Origin: Geothermobacter hydrogeniphilus
GTDB lineage: Bacteria > Desulfobacterota > Desulfuromonadia > Desulfuromonadales > Geothermobacteraceae
DNA length: 64,000 nucleotides
Assembly: GCF_002093115.1 (NCBI RefSeq)
Contig: NZ_NAAD01000016.1
Location: 41,388-105,387 of the forward strand
Reading direction: 5' to 3'
This document shows positions 9,101-17,430 of the stretch, piece by piece. The translations under genes were made by a program, and so were the position numbers. Every line of letters starts with the position of its first letter. Positions within the stretch are counted from its first letter, which is position 1. The notes beneath the pieces were generated by a model that had not been told where the DNA came from, did no database searches, and saw only the letters and a program-made list of their open reading frames with translations.

Positions 9101-9585
9101 AACTGCTGCAGGAGACCATCGCCGAGCTGCAGGGACGTGAGCATCGTCCGCAGGTCGATCCCGAGATCCGCCTCGGGCTTTCGGCCTACCTGCCGGAAAG
9201 CTATGTTTCCGACCCCAACCAGCGGCTGGTTCTTTATCGCGCCATGGCCGGTGCCGACGCGGAGGAGGATCTTTACGCCCTGGCCGATGAACTGCGCGAC
9301 CGTTACGGGGAAATTCCCGAGCCGGCGTCCCTGTTGCTGGAGGTGATGCGCCTGCGGGTGCTGCTCAAGCAGCTCTGGATCGAGCAGGCCGAATATGATG
9401 GTCGACGCCTAGTCTGCGCTTTTCATGCCCAGACCCCGGTGCCGCCGGAAAAGATTCTCGCCCTGCTGCGGCAACCCGACCGCTACCAGTTTTCTCCGGA
9501 CTATCGGCTCACCGTGCACTGTGGTAAAATCGCCGGCCGGGAGCTGCTGGAGATGGCCAGAAATGAATTGCGGCGCCTGCTCTGA
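6103..9585 (+). CDS. mfd: Transcription-repair coupling factor Mfd
   Basis: A 1160-residue SF2 translocase that removes RNA polymerase stalled at lesions and recruits UvrABC. In order: UvrB-like N-terminal region (about 20-330), the RNA polymerase interaction (CarD-like) domain near 500-570 with GDLVVHADHGIGRYHGL, the helicase domains with Walker A GDVGYGKTEVA (about 650), the IDEEQRFG box (about 750), RGRVGRSKQRAYAYL (about 925) and a TRCF C-terminal domain. Length is normal for the family. No clear Shine-Dalgarno precedes the ATG, which sits just after a family B repeat. It starts a run with the two PPIase genes; uvrA and uvrB are also in this window. Confidence 0.97.
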   Translation: MTEDPSQDIQHATIRSIVEQCAASTGRAEVLGLHGSAGAHLLARLLAEAARPLVVVAPDQKQATRLAQDLAFYHGRPGEIGQLPAWEMRPYDVLTPHPEVEATRLATLARLASGQLRAVVLPVQSLLQKLIPRQVLAQLSECFELDVEYPREQLLTRLGELGYQPVPLVEDRGTFSVRGDILDLFPPSGERPLRLEFFGDTLEKIRPFDPVSQRSLPESCSRVELQPARELVLAGEHLNCFLTRLKDRCDELGLPRSVRETVADEAREGLLAPGRSFLLPLNYARLDTLFDYVDDARWVLVDPPAVEQGADVFAGEVHDGEAAAARRGEPYVAAGSLYLTPEELEQQLSLRPRLEFSSLQVYRLEDDHPLFRVDAQGNGDLRADLQQPDGGLAKLAERFSSWRQGGWRILLVCHTRGQAERLADLLAPYGLDLPADPPPFSTLPDAGELQLVRGDLSSGFRLPLEKLVVVTEEELFGRRVRRRRSNEERARALLSSLAELKNGDLVVHADHGIGRYHGLEHLQLGPVEGDFLHLEYAGADKLFLPIDRIEKVQKYVGGEGGEPKLDKMGGQGWEKARLRARAMVEELARELLQIYARREMTGGYRYSPPDRLYREFEAAFPYEETPDQLAAIEDVLADMTGDKTMDRLVCGDVGYGKTEVAIRAAFKAVLDSRQVAMLVPTTVLAQQHLVSFRERLRDFPVTVEMVSRFVPPVRQKEILQRVAEGRVDILIGTHRLLQRDVRFKDLGLVVIDEEQRFGVTHKERLKKLRAEVDVLTLTATPIPRTLHLSMAGLRDLSIIETAPVDRLAIRTYVTRFDEELVSEAIRRELRRGGQVFFVHNRVQNIEPMADYLRNLVPEAKITVGHGQLGEKELEQVMIDFIEGRSNVLVCSTIIESGLDIPRANTIIINRADCFGLAQLYQLRGRVGRSKQRAYAYLLIPGEGALTRQARERLKVLQDLTELGAGFRIASHDLELRGAGDLLGARQAGQIAAVGFEMYTELLQETIAELQGREHRPQVDPEIRLGLSAYLPESYVSDPNQRLVLYRAMAGADAEEDLYALADELRDRYGEIPEPASLLLEVMRLRVLLKQLWIEQAEYDGRRLVCAFHAQTPVPPEKILALLRQPDRYQFSPDYRLTVHCGKIAGRELLEMARNELRRLL

Positions 9586-9608
9586 GCATGGTAGCCTGCC
9601 GCGCAGAG

Positions 9609-10562
9609 ATGAAAGTTTTCCGCGTTTTCAACAGGTTATTATTCTTTTCAATACTGCTCGCGATGCTGCTGAGTGGTTGTCGGGAAGAGGGACCAGGGCG
9701 CTCGCCGGTGCTGTTGCGGGTTGACGGACGCGAGGTTACGCTGGCACGGTTCAATCGCTCCTTCGAGCGGACGCTGCCGGGAGAAGAGCAACTCAGCCCG
9801 GAACAGCGGCGGACGTTGCGGCGCAGTTACCTGGGCCAGGTTGTCGATCGGGAGTTGGCGCTGGCCGAGGCCGACCGGCTGAATGTCGTGGTGACGCCGA
9901 GTGAGGTGGAACAGGCGCTGGAGGAAACGACCTCCGATTATACCCCGCAGGAGTTCGAGCGACTGCTGCGGGAACAGGACCTGAGCCGTGATGACTGGCG
10001 GCGCCGGCTGGCCGAAGGGATGCGCATCGAAAAGGTGATCGCGCTGGCGGCCTATTCCGGGGTGCGGGTGTCGGAAAGCGAGGTCGCCGCTTATTATAAA
10101 AAACATCGCGACCAGTTCAAGCGCCCGCAACAGGTTCGGGCGCGGCAACTGGTGGTTGCCGAGCGGGAAACGGGTGAACGGTTGCTCGGTCGGTTGCGCC
10201 AGGGTGAGGATTTTGCCGACCTGGCGCGTCGCTATTCCCTCTCCCCGGATGGTGAACAGGGTGGGGATTTGGGCTGGTTCGCCCGCGGACAGATGCCGCC
10301 GGAATTCGATGCCGTGGTTTTCAAGCTGGCGGTCGGCCGTATCAGCGACCTGGTCAAGAGCCCCTACGGCTATCATCTCTTCCTGGTTGAGGAGCGGCGT
10401 CCGGCGAAGAAGCTCAAGCTCGAAGAAGCGGCTCCGGAGATCCGCAAAGAGTTGCAGCGCGAGGCGGAGCAACGGGCCTACCAGGCCTGGCTCGTCAATC
10501 TGCGCAAGCGGGCCGAGATCGAAGTCAACCTGGATTTGCTGAATGAAACTGACGGCGACTGA
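9609..10562 (+). CDS. PpiC/parvulin-type peptidyl-prolyl isomerase lipoprotein
   Basis: A 317-residue exported lipoprotein. From ATG 9609 the N-terminus is MKVFRVFNRLLFFSILLAML followed by the lipobox LSGC, so it should be lipid-anchored. An earlier in-frame ATG at 9588 would add seven residues ahead of the signal peptide and is less likely. A SurA-N-like helical region (about 35-150) precedes a parvulin domain (about 165-265) with ARQLVVAERETGERLL, GEDFADLARRYSLSPDGEQG-GDLGWF and YGYHLFLVEERRP. It likely assists folding of outer-membrane or periplasmic proteins. It lies 23 bp after mfd and just before surA, so the three may be co-transcribed. Confidence 0.88.
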   Translation: MKVFRVFNRLLFFSILLAMLLSGCREEGPGRSPVLLRVDGREVTLARFNRSFERTLPGEEQLSPEQRRTLRRSYLGQVVDRELALAEADRLNVVVTPSEVEQALEETTSDYTPQEFERLLREQDLSRDDWRRRLAEGMRIEKVIALAAYSGVRVSESEVAAYYKKHRDQFKRPQQVRARQLVVAERETGERLLGRLRQGEDFADLARRYSLSPDGEQGGDLGWFARGQMPPEFDAVVFKLAVGRISDLVKSPYGYHLFLVEERRPAKKLKLEEAAPEIRKELQREAEQRAYQAWLVNLRKRAEIEVNLDLLNETDGD

Positions 10563-10629
10563 CGGGATACCGCCCGCGCCGCCGGCAGGTCCCGCGCATT
10601 GAACCCGAACCCGAATTGATGAAAGCGCC

Positions 10630-11589
10630 ATGCGGACCCTGAAAAGAACCCTGCCGATTTTTCTGTTGCTGTTGCTGGTTGCCGGAACGGTTCATGCCGA
10701 ACTGGTCAGCAAGATCGCCGCGATCGTCAACGATGACATCATCACCACCCACCAGCTTGATCTCAAGTTGGCGGAATATTTCGCCAACGAGGCCAGGGGG
10801 CGCAAGATCCCGCCGCAACAGATTGCGGCATTGCGGGAAAAGTTGCTCGACCGGATGATTGATCAGGTTCTGGTCAAGCAGCAGATCAAGTCCCTCGGGC
10901 TGACCGTCAGTGACGCCGAGATTGATCAGGCCATTGCTGACGTGCAGCGGAAGAACAAGCTCACCAGGGAGCAACTGAGCAAGGCCCTGGAAGCCCAGGG
11001 AATGAGTTACGATGCCTATCGGGAAAAGCTGCGCGCCCAGCTGTTGCAATACAAGCTGATCGGCCGCCAGGTGCAGAGCAAGATCGATGTCACCGACACC
11101 GATATCCGCCTCTATTTCCGTTCCCATATCGATGATTATCGAGAGCCCCCCTTCGTCAAGCTCGCCAACCTGCTGTTTCCCCTGCCGCAGCATGCTGATG
11201 ATGCGCAGATCGCCGAGGTTCGTCAACGTGCCGCTCAGGCGCTGGCCAGGCTGCGCGCGGGTGAAGATTTTTCCGTCCTGCTGAAGGAGCTTGAAGCGTC
11301 CGGACAGGCCCAGGGAGGGGAGATGGGCCGGTTCAAGGAAGGCGAGCTTTCCGGTGCCATCCGCGAAGCCCTCGCGGGGCTGAAAACCGGCGATTACAGT
11401 TCCCCGGTGCAGACTCTGGCGGGGTTCCTGATCTTCAAGGTTGTCGATCGCACCCCCGGTCATATCCGCAATTTTGACCAGGTCAAGGCAGAGATCAAGC
11501 AGAAGCTGGTCGATGAGGACCGGGAGCGCCAGTTCAAAAAATGGACGACAACCCTGAAGAAGGATTCCTACATCGATATCAGAATATAA
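10630..11589 (+). CDS. surA: SurA-like periplasmic chaperone / peptidyl-prolyl isomerase
   Basis: A 319-residue protein with a cleavable signal peptide (hydrophobic stretch, then GTVHA-E at about 22-24). The chaperone region begins VSKIAAIVNDDIITTHQLDL, the usual SurA start VAAVVNxxVIT. One parvulin domain (about 170-270) follows, with VKLANLLFPLP, GEDFSVLLKELEASGQAQGG and LAGFLIFKVVDRTPG. E. coli SurA has two parvulin domains; one is common in this lineage. It is the second PPIase in a row; the first is a lipoprotein. Role in outer-membrane protein folding is inferred from the family. Confidence 0.9.
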   Translation: MRTLKRTLPIFLLLLLVAGTVHAELVSKIAAIVNDDIITTHQLDLKLAEYFANEARGRKIPPQQIAALREKLLDRMIDQVLVKQQIKSLGLTVSDAEIDQAIADVQRKNKLTREQLSKALEAQGMSYDAYREKLRAQLLQYKLIGRQVQSKIDVTDTDIRLYFRSHIDDYREPPFVKLANLLFPLPQHADDAQIAEVRQRAAQALARLRAGEDFSVLLKELEASGQAQGGEMGRFKEGELSGAIREALAGLKTGDYSSPVQTLAGFLIFKVVDRTPGHIRNFDQVKAEIKQKLVDEDRERQFKKWTTTLKKDSYIDIRI

Positions 11590-11594
11590 TCTTC

Positions 11595-11650
11595 GAGGCT
11601 CAAGGCTCAAGGCTCAAGGCTCAAGGCTCAAGGCTCAAGGCTCAAGGCTC
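11595..11650 (+). repeat. Heptanucleotide microsatellite AAGGCTC x8
   Basis: Eight consecutive 7-bp units (the first GAGGCTC, then seven perfect AAGGCTC) fill 56 bp between surA and pdxA. The unit is not a multiple of three, so slippage would shift any reading frame passing through it. Confidence 0.95.
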
Positions 11651-11699
11651 AAAAGGCGGAAGGGATCGCGGCAATCCTTTCTGCCTTTTTCTGTTTTGC

Positions 11700-11729
11700 T
11701 TGCCCGTTGTGGTCCCGCTCGGCTATAGT
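11700..11729 (+). promoter_or_regulatory. Possible pdxA promoter
   Basis: TTGCCC (11700-11705), 18-bp spacer, TATAGT (11724-11729), 27 bp before the pdxA ATG and just downstream of the microsatellite. Confidence 0.45.
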
Positions 11730-11756
11730 CATTGCTTACCATTTTGGATTTCATTT

Positions 11757-12755
11757 ATGGATAAACCGCTGATTATGACCATGGGCGACCCGACCGGGGT
11801 CGGTCCGGAGCTGCTCGTCAAGGCCCTGCTGGAGGGGGAGCTGGAGAACCGTGCCCGGCCGCTGCAGGTGGTCGGTGATGTCGGTGTGCTGCGACGCGCG
11901 GCGCGCGTTTTCGCTGCCGAGGTTCGGGCCGAGCCGGAGACTGGTGGACTGCAGCGACTGCTTATCGGCGGGCGTTCGCTGGTGGTCCGGCCGGTCTCCA
12001 GCCTGCCGGCGGACAGTCTGGTCTACGGTCGGCCGGACGCGACCGCCGGGCGGGCCATGGCCGCCTATGTCGAGGCTGCAGCGCAGGCCTGCCTCACCGG
12101 AGAAGCCGCCGGCATGGTCACCTGTCCGATCAACAAGGCGGCGATCAATGCCGCCGGCATTCGCTTTCCCGGTCACACCGAGCTGCTGGCCGAGCGCTGT
12201 GGGGTGGAAAAGGTGGTGATGATGCTGGCCGGCACGCGGCTGCGGGTCTGCCTGGTGACCACCCATCTCGCCTATCGTGATGTCCCCGGGGTGCTTTCCG
12301 GCGCTGAGATTCTGGCCACCATCCGCATCGTCGATCATGCTTTCCGCGAACAGTTCGGTCTCAAGACGCCGCGCCTGGCGGTGGCGGCGCTCAACCCGCA
12401 CGCCGGGGAGGAAGGACTGTTCGGTGACGAGGAAGAGCGGCTGATCCTCCCGGCCATCGTGCAGGCGCGCGACCGGGGAATCGATGTGCGGGGCCCCTTC
12501 CCGTCCGACACCCTGTTTCACTTCGCCGCCCGCGGCGACTACGACGCGGTGATCTGCATGTACCACGACCAGGGACTGATCCCCCTGAAGCTGCTGCACT
12601 TCGACGATGCCGTCAATGTCACCCTCGGACTGCCGATTGTCCGCACCTCGGTTGACCACGGCACCGCCTACGACATCGCCGGCACTGGAACGGCGAGCAC
12701 CGCCAGCCTGGCGGCGGCGATCGGCATGGCGGAGCAGATGAGCAACAATCTTTAG
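11757..12755 (+). CDS. pdxA: 4-hydroxythreonine-4-phosphate dehydrogenase PdxA
   Basis: A 332-residue cytoplasmic enzyme of the DXP-dependent pyridoxal phosphate pathway, oxidising 4-phosphohydroxy-L-threonine with NAD. It begins [20 protein letters not shown], the family signature, and contains [21 protein letters not shown] (metal/substrate histidine), [12 protein letters not shown] and [12 protein letters not shown], with [17 protein letters not shown] at the end. The same frame is open upstream through the AAGGCTC microsatellite to 11541 inside surA, but ATG 11757 gives the canonical N-terminus. The Shine-Dalgarno is weak. Confidence 0.95.
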   Translation: MDKPLIMTMGDPTGVGPELLVKALLEGELENRARPLQVVGDVGVLRRAARVFAAEVRAEPETGGLQRLLIGGRSLVVRPVSSLPADSLVYGRPDATAGRAMAAYVEAAAQACLTGEAAGMVTCPINKAAINAAGIRFPGHTELLAERCGVEKVVMMLAGTRLRVCLVTTHLAYRDVPGVLSGAEILATIRIVDHAFREQFGLKTPRLAVAALNPHAGEEGLFGDEEERLILPAIVQARDRGIDVRGPFPSDTLFHFAARGDYDAVICMYHDQGLIPLKLLHFDDAVNVTLGLPIVRTSVDHGTAYDIAGTGTASTASLAAAIGMAEQMSNNL

Positions 12756-12897
12756 CCACCAAGACACCAAGTACGCCAAGAAAGGCAAAGGCGTTTAGGG
12801 TTGCAAAAACTGCCCCTGGCGGAGAGCTAAACAGCCTGTGAGATTTGATTTCTTGGTGTCCTTGGCGTCTTGAGTGAGGATTACGAGCGGGTGGCCA
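12754..12897. repeat. Inverted repeat family B copy upstream of uvrA
   Basis: Left arm GCCACCAAGACACCAAGTAC-GCCAAG and right arm TTCTTGGTGTCCTTGGCGTC-TTGAG, ending in GAGCGGGTGGCC, with about 70 bp between arms. It starts at the pdxA stop codon. The remaining 50 bp to uvrA hold no Shine-Dalgarno. Confidence 0.7.
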
Positions 12898-12949
12898 ATC
12901 GAAGTTCATGCCTTTAACCTTGGGCCTCAAGCCTAGAGCCTGATTTTTT

Positions 12950-15799
12950 ATGACCGACAAAATCATCATCAAAGGTGCCTGCGAGCACAACCTGAAACAT
13001 ATCGACGTCGAGATTCCGCGTGACAAGCTGGTGGTGATCACCGGCGTCTCCGGCTCGGGGAAATCGACCCTCGCCTTCGACACCATCTATGCCGAGGGGC
13101 AGCGGCGCTATGTGGAATCCCTTTCGGCCTACGCCCGCCAGTTCCTCGAACAGATGGACAAGCCGGATGTCGAGAGCATCGAGGGTCTCTCCCCGGCGAT
13201 CTCCATCGAGCAGAAGACCACCAGCCGCAATCCCCGCTCCACGGTCGGCACGGTGACCGAAATCTACGACTACCTGCGGTTGCTGTATGCCCGCATCGGC
13301 CGGGTCTACTGTTTCAAGTGCGGCCGGGAAATCGCTTCGCAGACGGTTCAGCAGATGGTGGATAAGGTGCTGGAGCTGCCGGAAAAGAGCAAGGTGATCC
13401 TGCTGGCGCCGATCGTGCGCGGACGCAAGGGTGAATATCGCAAGGAGCTGAGGCAGCTGCAGGCCGACGGCTTCGTCCGGGTTCGCGTTGACGGCGAGCA
13501 GTATGAACTGGGGGAGGAGATCCCGCTCGACAAGAACAGGAAGCACACCATCGAGGTGATTGTCGATCGGCTGGTGGTCAAGGAGGGCATCCGCACCCGG
13601 CTCGCCGATTCGCTGGAAACCGCCCTGCGCCTGGCCGACGGTACGGTGCGGGTCGAAGTGGTCGGCGGTGAAAGCGCTCTCTGGTCGGAACAGCACGCCT
13701 GTGTTGAGTGCGGTGTTTCCTACCCGGAGATCACTCCGCGGATGTTCTCCTTCAACAATCCCTACGGGGCCTGCCCCGACTGTTCCGGTCTCGGTACGCG
13801 AATGTACTTCGACCCGGAGCTGGTGGTTCCCGACGCGACCCTCTCGCTGCGCGAGGGGGCGGTGGCACCCTGGGAGAGCCGCACCGGGGTCTATTACCAG
13901 AACATTCTCGAATCGCTGGCGGACCATTATGATTTCAGCATTCGCACCCCGTTCCGCGAACTTCCGGAGCCGGTACGGCAGGTTGTCCTGCAGGGCTCCG
14001 GGGAGGAGAAGATCCGCTTTTTCTGGGACCAGGGACAACGGCGGCACTTTTACCAGAAGGCCTTCGAAGGGGTGATTCCCAACCTGGAGCGGCGCTACCG
14101 GGAGACCGATTCCGACACGGTGCGGGAACAGCTTGAACAGTACATGAATGTCATGCCCTGCCCGACCTGCAACGGCGCCAGGCTGAAGCTGGAGATGCTC
14201 AACGTGCGCATCGGCGATCGCAATATCCAGCAGGTCTGTGCCCTTTCCATCGGCGAGGCGGAAACCTTCTTCGCCGAACTCGAACTGACCTCGAGGGAAC
14301 AACAGATCGCCCGGCGGATTCTCAAAGAGATTCGAGAGCGGCTTTCTTTTCTGACTCATGTCGGTCTTGATTACCTCTCCCTTGACCGGACATCGGGGAC
14401 CCTCTCCGGCGGCGAGGGGCAGCGCATCCGTCTCGCCACCCAGGTCGGCTCCAGCCTGGTGGGGGTGCTCTATATTCTCGATGAGCCCTCCATCGGTTTG
14501 CACCAGCGCGACAACCGGCGTCTGCTGGAGACTCTCAAGCGGTTGCGTGATATCGGCAACACGGTGCTGGTGGTCGAACACGACGAGGAAACGATCCTCG
14601 AAGCGGATCATGTCATTGACATGGGACCGGCGGCCGGGGTGCATGGCGGCGAGGTCGTCGCCCAGGGCACTCCCCGGCAGATCCTCGACAATGCGGTGTC
14701 GCTGACCGGTCGCTACCTGAGCGGCGAACTGCAGATTCCCATGCCCGCCTCCCGTCGTCGGCCGGAGCGTTGGATCGAGATCCGCGGCGCTCGGGAGAAC
14801 AACCTGAAGAATCTTGACGTGCGCGTCCCGCTCGGGGTGATGACCTGCGTCACCGGGGTGTCCGGTTCGGGTAAATCGACCCTGACCATCGATACCCTCT
14901 ACCGCATGCTCGCGTCACACCTCAATGGTTCCCGGCAACGGGCCGGGTGTTGTGACGCCATTCTCGGCCTCGAACAGCTCGACAAGGTGATCGATATCGA
15001 CCAGTCGCCGATCGGGCGGACGCCGCGTTCCAATCCGGCCACCTACACCGGAGTGTTCACCGATATCCGGCAGTTGTTCGCCGAGTTGACCGAGGCGAGG
15101 GTGCGCGGCTACAAACCGGGGAGATTTTCCTTCAATGTCAGGGGGGGACGCTGTGAGGCCTGCCAGGGCGACGGTATCCTCAAGATCGAGATGCACTTTC
15201 TGCCCGATGTCTTCGTTACCTGCGACACCTGCGACGGGGCGCGTTTCAATCGCGAGACCCTGGAAGTGAAATACAAGGGGAAATCGATCGCCGAAGTCCT
15301 TGACATGACCGCCAACCAGGCGGCGAAATTTTTTGAGAACATCCCGAAAATAAAGAACAAGCTCGAAACCCTGCGGGATGTCGGTCTCGGCTACATCAAG
15401 CTCGGCCAGAGCGCCACCACGCTGTCCGGCGGAGAAGCGCAACGGGTCAAGCTGGCCAAAGAGCTCAGTAAACGCGCCACCGGCAGGACCATTTACATTC
15501 TTGACGAGCCGACTACCGGGCTGCATTTTGCCGATATCGAAAAACTGCTGCAGGTGCTGCAGCGACTGGTCGAGACCGGCAACACGGTGGTGATTATCGA
15601 ACACAATCTCGATGTCATCAAGACCGCCGACTATCTGATCGATCTCGGTCCAGAGGGTGGCAGCCGCGGAGGTCGGCTGGTGGCAGTCGGTACGCCGGAA
15701 GAGGTTGTCCGGATCCCGGAATCGTATACCGGGGTTTTCCTGCGTCCCTATCTTGATGCGGCCGACAGGAAGTGTGGCGCCGGCGCGACAGTTGGTTGA
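12950..15799 (+). CDS. uvrA: Excinuclease ABC subunit A
   Basis: A 949-residue DNA damage sensor with two ABC ATPase modules. Walker [10 protein letters not shown] occurs at about 31-39 and again near 640; signatures are [14 protein letters not shown] (about 485) and [14 protein letters not shown] (about 825); Walker B motifs are [11 protein letters not shown] and [11 protein letters not shown]. Zinc-binding CxxC pairs appear as CFKCG, CVECG...CPDCSG and CEACQG...CDTCDG. Length is normal. It loads UvrB (encoded at 48.1 kb) onto lesions for nucleotide excision repair. The ATG follows TGATTTTTT with no Shine-Dalgarno, so start recognition is unusual. Confidence 0.97.
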   Translation: MTDKIIIKGACEHNLKHIDVEIPRDKLVVITGVSGSGKSTLAFDTIYAEGQRRYVESLSAYARQFLEQMDKPDVESIEGLSPAISIEQKTTSRNPRSTVGTVTEIYDYLRLLYARIGRVYCFKCGREIASQTVQQMVDKVLELPEKSKVILLAPIVRGRKGEYRKELRQLQADGFVRVRVDGEQYELGEEIPLDKNRKHTIEVIVDRLVVKEGIRTRLADSLETALRLADGTVRVEVVGGESALWSEQHACVECGVSYPEITPRMFSFNNPYGACPDCSGLGTRMYFDPELVVPDATLSLREGAVAPWESRTGVYYQNILESLADHYDFSIRTPFRELPEPVRQVVLQGSGEEKIRFFWDQGQRRHFYQKAFEGVIPNLERRYRETDSDTVREQLEQYMNVMPCPTCNGARLKLEMLNVRIGDRNIQQVCALSIGEAETFFAELELTSREQQIARRILKEIRERLSFLTHVGLDYLSLDRTSGTLSGGEGQRIRLATQVGSSLVGVLYILDEPSIGLHQRDNRRLLETLKRLRDIGNTVLVVEHDEETILEADHVIDMGPAAGVHGGEVVAQGTPRQILDNAVSLTGRYLSGELQIPMPASRRRPERWIEIRGARENNLKNLDVRVPLGVMTCVTGVSGSGKSTLTIDTLYRMLASHLNGSRQRAGCCDAILGLEQLDKVIDIDQSPIGRTPRSNPATYTGVFTDIRQLFAELTEARVRGYKPGRFSFNVRGGRCEACQGDGILKIEMHFLPDVFVTCDTCDGARFNRETLEVKYKGKSIAEVLDMTANQAAKFFENIPKIKNKLETLRDVGLGYIKLGQSATTLSGGEAQRVKLAKELSKRATGRTIYILDEPTTGLHFADIEKLLQVLQRLVETGNTVVIIEHNLDVIKTADYLIDLGPEGGSRGGRLVAVGTPEEVVRIPESYTGVFLRPYLDAADRKCGAGATVG

Positions 15800-15993
15800 C
15801 ACTCTGTGGTGAAAAGCCCACGGGATTTCACGGAGCGGTGGAAAGTGAAAAAGAGCTTATCCTTTGCCGGGTTAAGTCCGACAAGATAAGAGGCGCCCAA
15901 TAGCGGGGCAACAAGCTGAAAAGACAAGTGGACTGAGGCGTGCGTCGGGCAGTGATTTTATTGCCGATAAAAAGAGTCGAGTTTCTTCTGTTG
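15800..15993. other. Gene-free stretch between uvrA and the PEGA lipoprotein
   Basis: No supported open frame. It contains a hairpin CTTATC (15856-15861) / GATAAG (15885-15890) with an inner CGG/CCG pairing. Because a sigma-54-type promoter follows about 105 bp downstream, this palindrome is a candidate activator-binding site; that is inference only. Confidence 0.35.
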
Positions 15994-16009
15994 TGGCATG
16001 CGGGTTGCA
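15994..16009 (+). promoter_or_regulatory. Sigma-54 (RpoN)-type promoter
   Basis: TGGCATGCGGGTTGCA keeps the invariant GG-N10-GC spacing and matches TGGCAC-N5-TTGCA at all but one consensus base. Expected start near 16020, 54 nt before the lipoprotein ATG at 16074. Confidence 0.7.
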
Positions 16010-16073
16010 ACGACTGTAGGTTGACTGCACCCGCCACCAGCGCGACACCTCTTTGTCGACAGGAACGCAGGAT

Positions 16074-16478
16074 ATGAAAAAAATCATCGCTCTTCTGGTT
16101 CTGGCTCTTTTCCTCAGCGGCTGCGCCGCCAACCAGGCTGCCTTTATTTCCGAGCCCCCCGGCGCCCAGGTGATCGTCAATGGTGAAGTGATCGGCACCA
16201 CGCCCTGTAAACTTGAGTACCGCTGTGATTCCGGAACCGACTATGAAGTGGTGATTCAAAAGGATGGCTACGAGCCGGTCCGACATACGTTCAAATCCGA
16301 CGAGATTGATCGTGGCGAGCGTGCCAAGTGGGTGACCGCCAGCATCCTCCTGCCGCTTGGCAGCCCGTTGCTGATCGGTGCCCTATTCACCAAGAAACTC
16401 AAGGACAGCTACGAATTCGTCCTCAAGCAGGAAACCCCCCAGGTGGCCCGGCAGGATCAGGAAAAGGTCGCTTTCTGA
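16074..16478 (+). CDS. PEGA-domain lipoprotein
   Basis: A 134-residue lipoprotein: signal MKKIIALLVLALFLSGC with the lipidated cysteine at 17, then a PEGA-type beta domain (about 22-65) with ISEPPGAQVIVNGEVIGTTP and a DYEVVIQKDGYEP segment, and a short hydrophobic stretch (WVTASILLPLGSPLLIGALF) near 88-107 that could sit in the membrane. PEGA domains are found in surface-layer-associated and signalling proteins. ATG 16074 is preceded by CAGGA; an in-frame ATG at 16053 would spoil the signal peptide. It is monocistronic, between a sigma-54-type promoter and a terminator. Confidence 0.8.
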   Translation: MKKIIALLVLALFLSGCAANQAAFISEPPGAQVIVNGEVIGTTPCKLEYRCDSGTDYEVVIQKDGYEPVRHTFKSDEIDRGERAKWVTASILLPLGSPLLIGALFTKKLKDSYEFVLKQETPQVARQDQEKVAF

Positions 16479-16504
16479 GTTTTCTTCCCTCTCCGCAGAA
16501 CTTG

Positions 16505-16537
16505 AGGCAGACCCCCATGGGCCTGCCTTTTGTATTT
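16505..16537 (+). terminator. Intrinsic terminator of the PEGA lipoprotein gene
   Basis: AGGCAG-a-CCC / GGG-c-CTGCCT stem with one internal mismatch (16505-16528), followed by TTTTGTATTTT. Confidence 0.75.
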
Positions 16538-16549
16538 TCAGAACCCGTG

Positions 16550-16700
16550 TGTCCCTTGCCGGCAGACAGCACAAGTCATGGGTCTGCCCGGGTTTCCCCA
16601 AAATCACCAGCAAACCTGCGGGTGCGCTTCAGGTTTTTGAAAAGCACATTCAGACCAAGCACTTGCACTCTCCTTCCAACAGGGACTCACGGAGTCAGGT
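16550..16700 (+). repeat. Dispersed repeat family C, copy 1 (diverged left end)
   Basis: It shares CACCAGC(AA)ACCT, GGGTGCGCTTCAG, TTTTGAAAAGCACA, CAAGCACTTGCACTCTCC and the terminal AACAGGGACTCACGGA-TCAGG with copies at 19451-19613 and 50100-50263. The left terminus is diverged (CCCTTGCCGGCAGACAGC). Confidence 0.7.
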
Positions 16701-16727
16701 CTTTGTAAGACGGGCCTGGTGTGATGG

Positions 16728-16755
16728 TTGACAATCCTGTCCCGGTTGATAAACT
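16728..16755 (+). promoter_or_regulatory. Rubrerythrin promoter
   Basis: TTGACA (16728-16733), 16-bp spacer, TAAACT (16750-16755). Leader of about 60 nt before the ATG at 16824. Confidence 0.7.
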
Positions 16756-16823
16756 GCACCCTCTGGCTCAAGATTGTTATTGTTTCCTGATTAAGGCGCG
16801 CTTAACTGTTGAGGAGGAGAATC

Positions 16824-17333
16824 ATGGCTGATCTGAAAGGCACCAGAACCGAGCAGCATCTGCAGGAAGCATTTGCCGGCGAATCCCAGGCCAATCGCAA
16901 GTATCTGGCCTTTGCCAAGCAGGCTGAAATCGAGGGTCATGCCCATGTGGCCAAACTGTTCCGGGCTGCTGCCGCCGCGGAAACCGTTCACGCTCATGCC
17001 CATCTGCGGGTACTCGGTGGCGTGGGTGATACAGTCACCAATCTCAAGGAGGCGGTCGCGGGCGAAACCTTCGAGTTTACCGATATGTATCCGGAGATGA
17101 TCCGTGAAGCAACCAATGCCGGGTTTGATTCGGCGCTGAAAAGTTTCTCCTACGCCAATACCGTGGAGAAAGTTCATGCTGAACTGTACCAGAAGGCTCT
17201 GGACAGCCTTGGCCGTAACGTTGAGATCGATTATTATGTCTGTCAGGTCTGCGGCAATACCATCGAGGGGGCCCCGGATGGCCCCTGTGAAGTGTGCGGC
17301 GCGGCGATTGCCGCGTTCAGAAAAATCGATTGA
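16824..17333 (+). CDS. rbr: Rubrerythrin
   Basis: A 169-residue cytoplasmic non-heme iron protein. The four-helix diiron domain has ligands that fit E20, E53-x-x-H56, E81 or E84 and E115-x-x-H118; the C-terminal rubredoxin-like FeS4 site has C140-x-x-C143 and C155-x-x-C158 (VCQVCGNTIEGAPDGPCEVCG). It reduces hydrogen peroxide in anaerobes using electrons from rubredoxin or a similar donor. ATG 16824 follows a strong AGGAGGAG; the frame-open TTG at 16809 lies inside that Shine-Dalgarno region. The gene has its own promoter and terminator. Confidence 0.95.
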   Translation: MADLKGTRTEQHLQEAFAGESQANRKYLAFAKQAEIEGHAHVAKLFRAAAAAETVHAHAHLRVLGGVGDTVTNLKEAVAGETFEFTDMYPEMIREATNAGFDSALKSFSYANTVEKVHAELYQKALDSLGRNVEIDYYVCQVCGNTIEGAPDGPCEVCGAAIAAFRKID

Positions 17334-17357
17334 GGCCTGTTGGAAAAGAGCTTAGCA

Positions 17358-17384
17358 AGCCGGGCCCGCAGGCCCGGCTTTTTT
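17358..17384 (+). terminator. Intrinsic terminator after rubrerythrin
   Basis: Perfect 9-bp stem AGCCGGGCC / GGCCCGGCT with a CGCA loop, then TTTTT. Confidence 0.9.
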
Positions 17385-17430
17385 ATTGCGGCCGGTTGCC
17401 GTTGCCCGGTCCGGCTGATGGGAGGTTGTT

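Noticed and set aside
6097..9144. 1015-codon open frame antisense to mfd
   Set aside because: It lies wholly within mfd on the opposite strand, has no domain, and its length is explained by GC-rich codons that avoid stops on the complement. Similar shadow frames oppose dnaK, uvrA, ubiD, cysS and the acyl-CoA dehydrogenase.
11541..11757. N-terminally extended PdxA starting inside surA
   Set aside because: The extension encodes microsatellite-derived peptide and overlaps surA; the ATG at 11757 gives the exact family N-terminus.
16378..16731. Overlapping frames of 117-126 codons after the PEGA lipoprotein
   Set aside because: They run through a terminator, a family C repeat and the rubrerythrin promoter.
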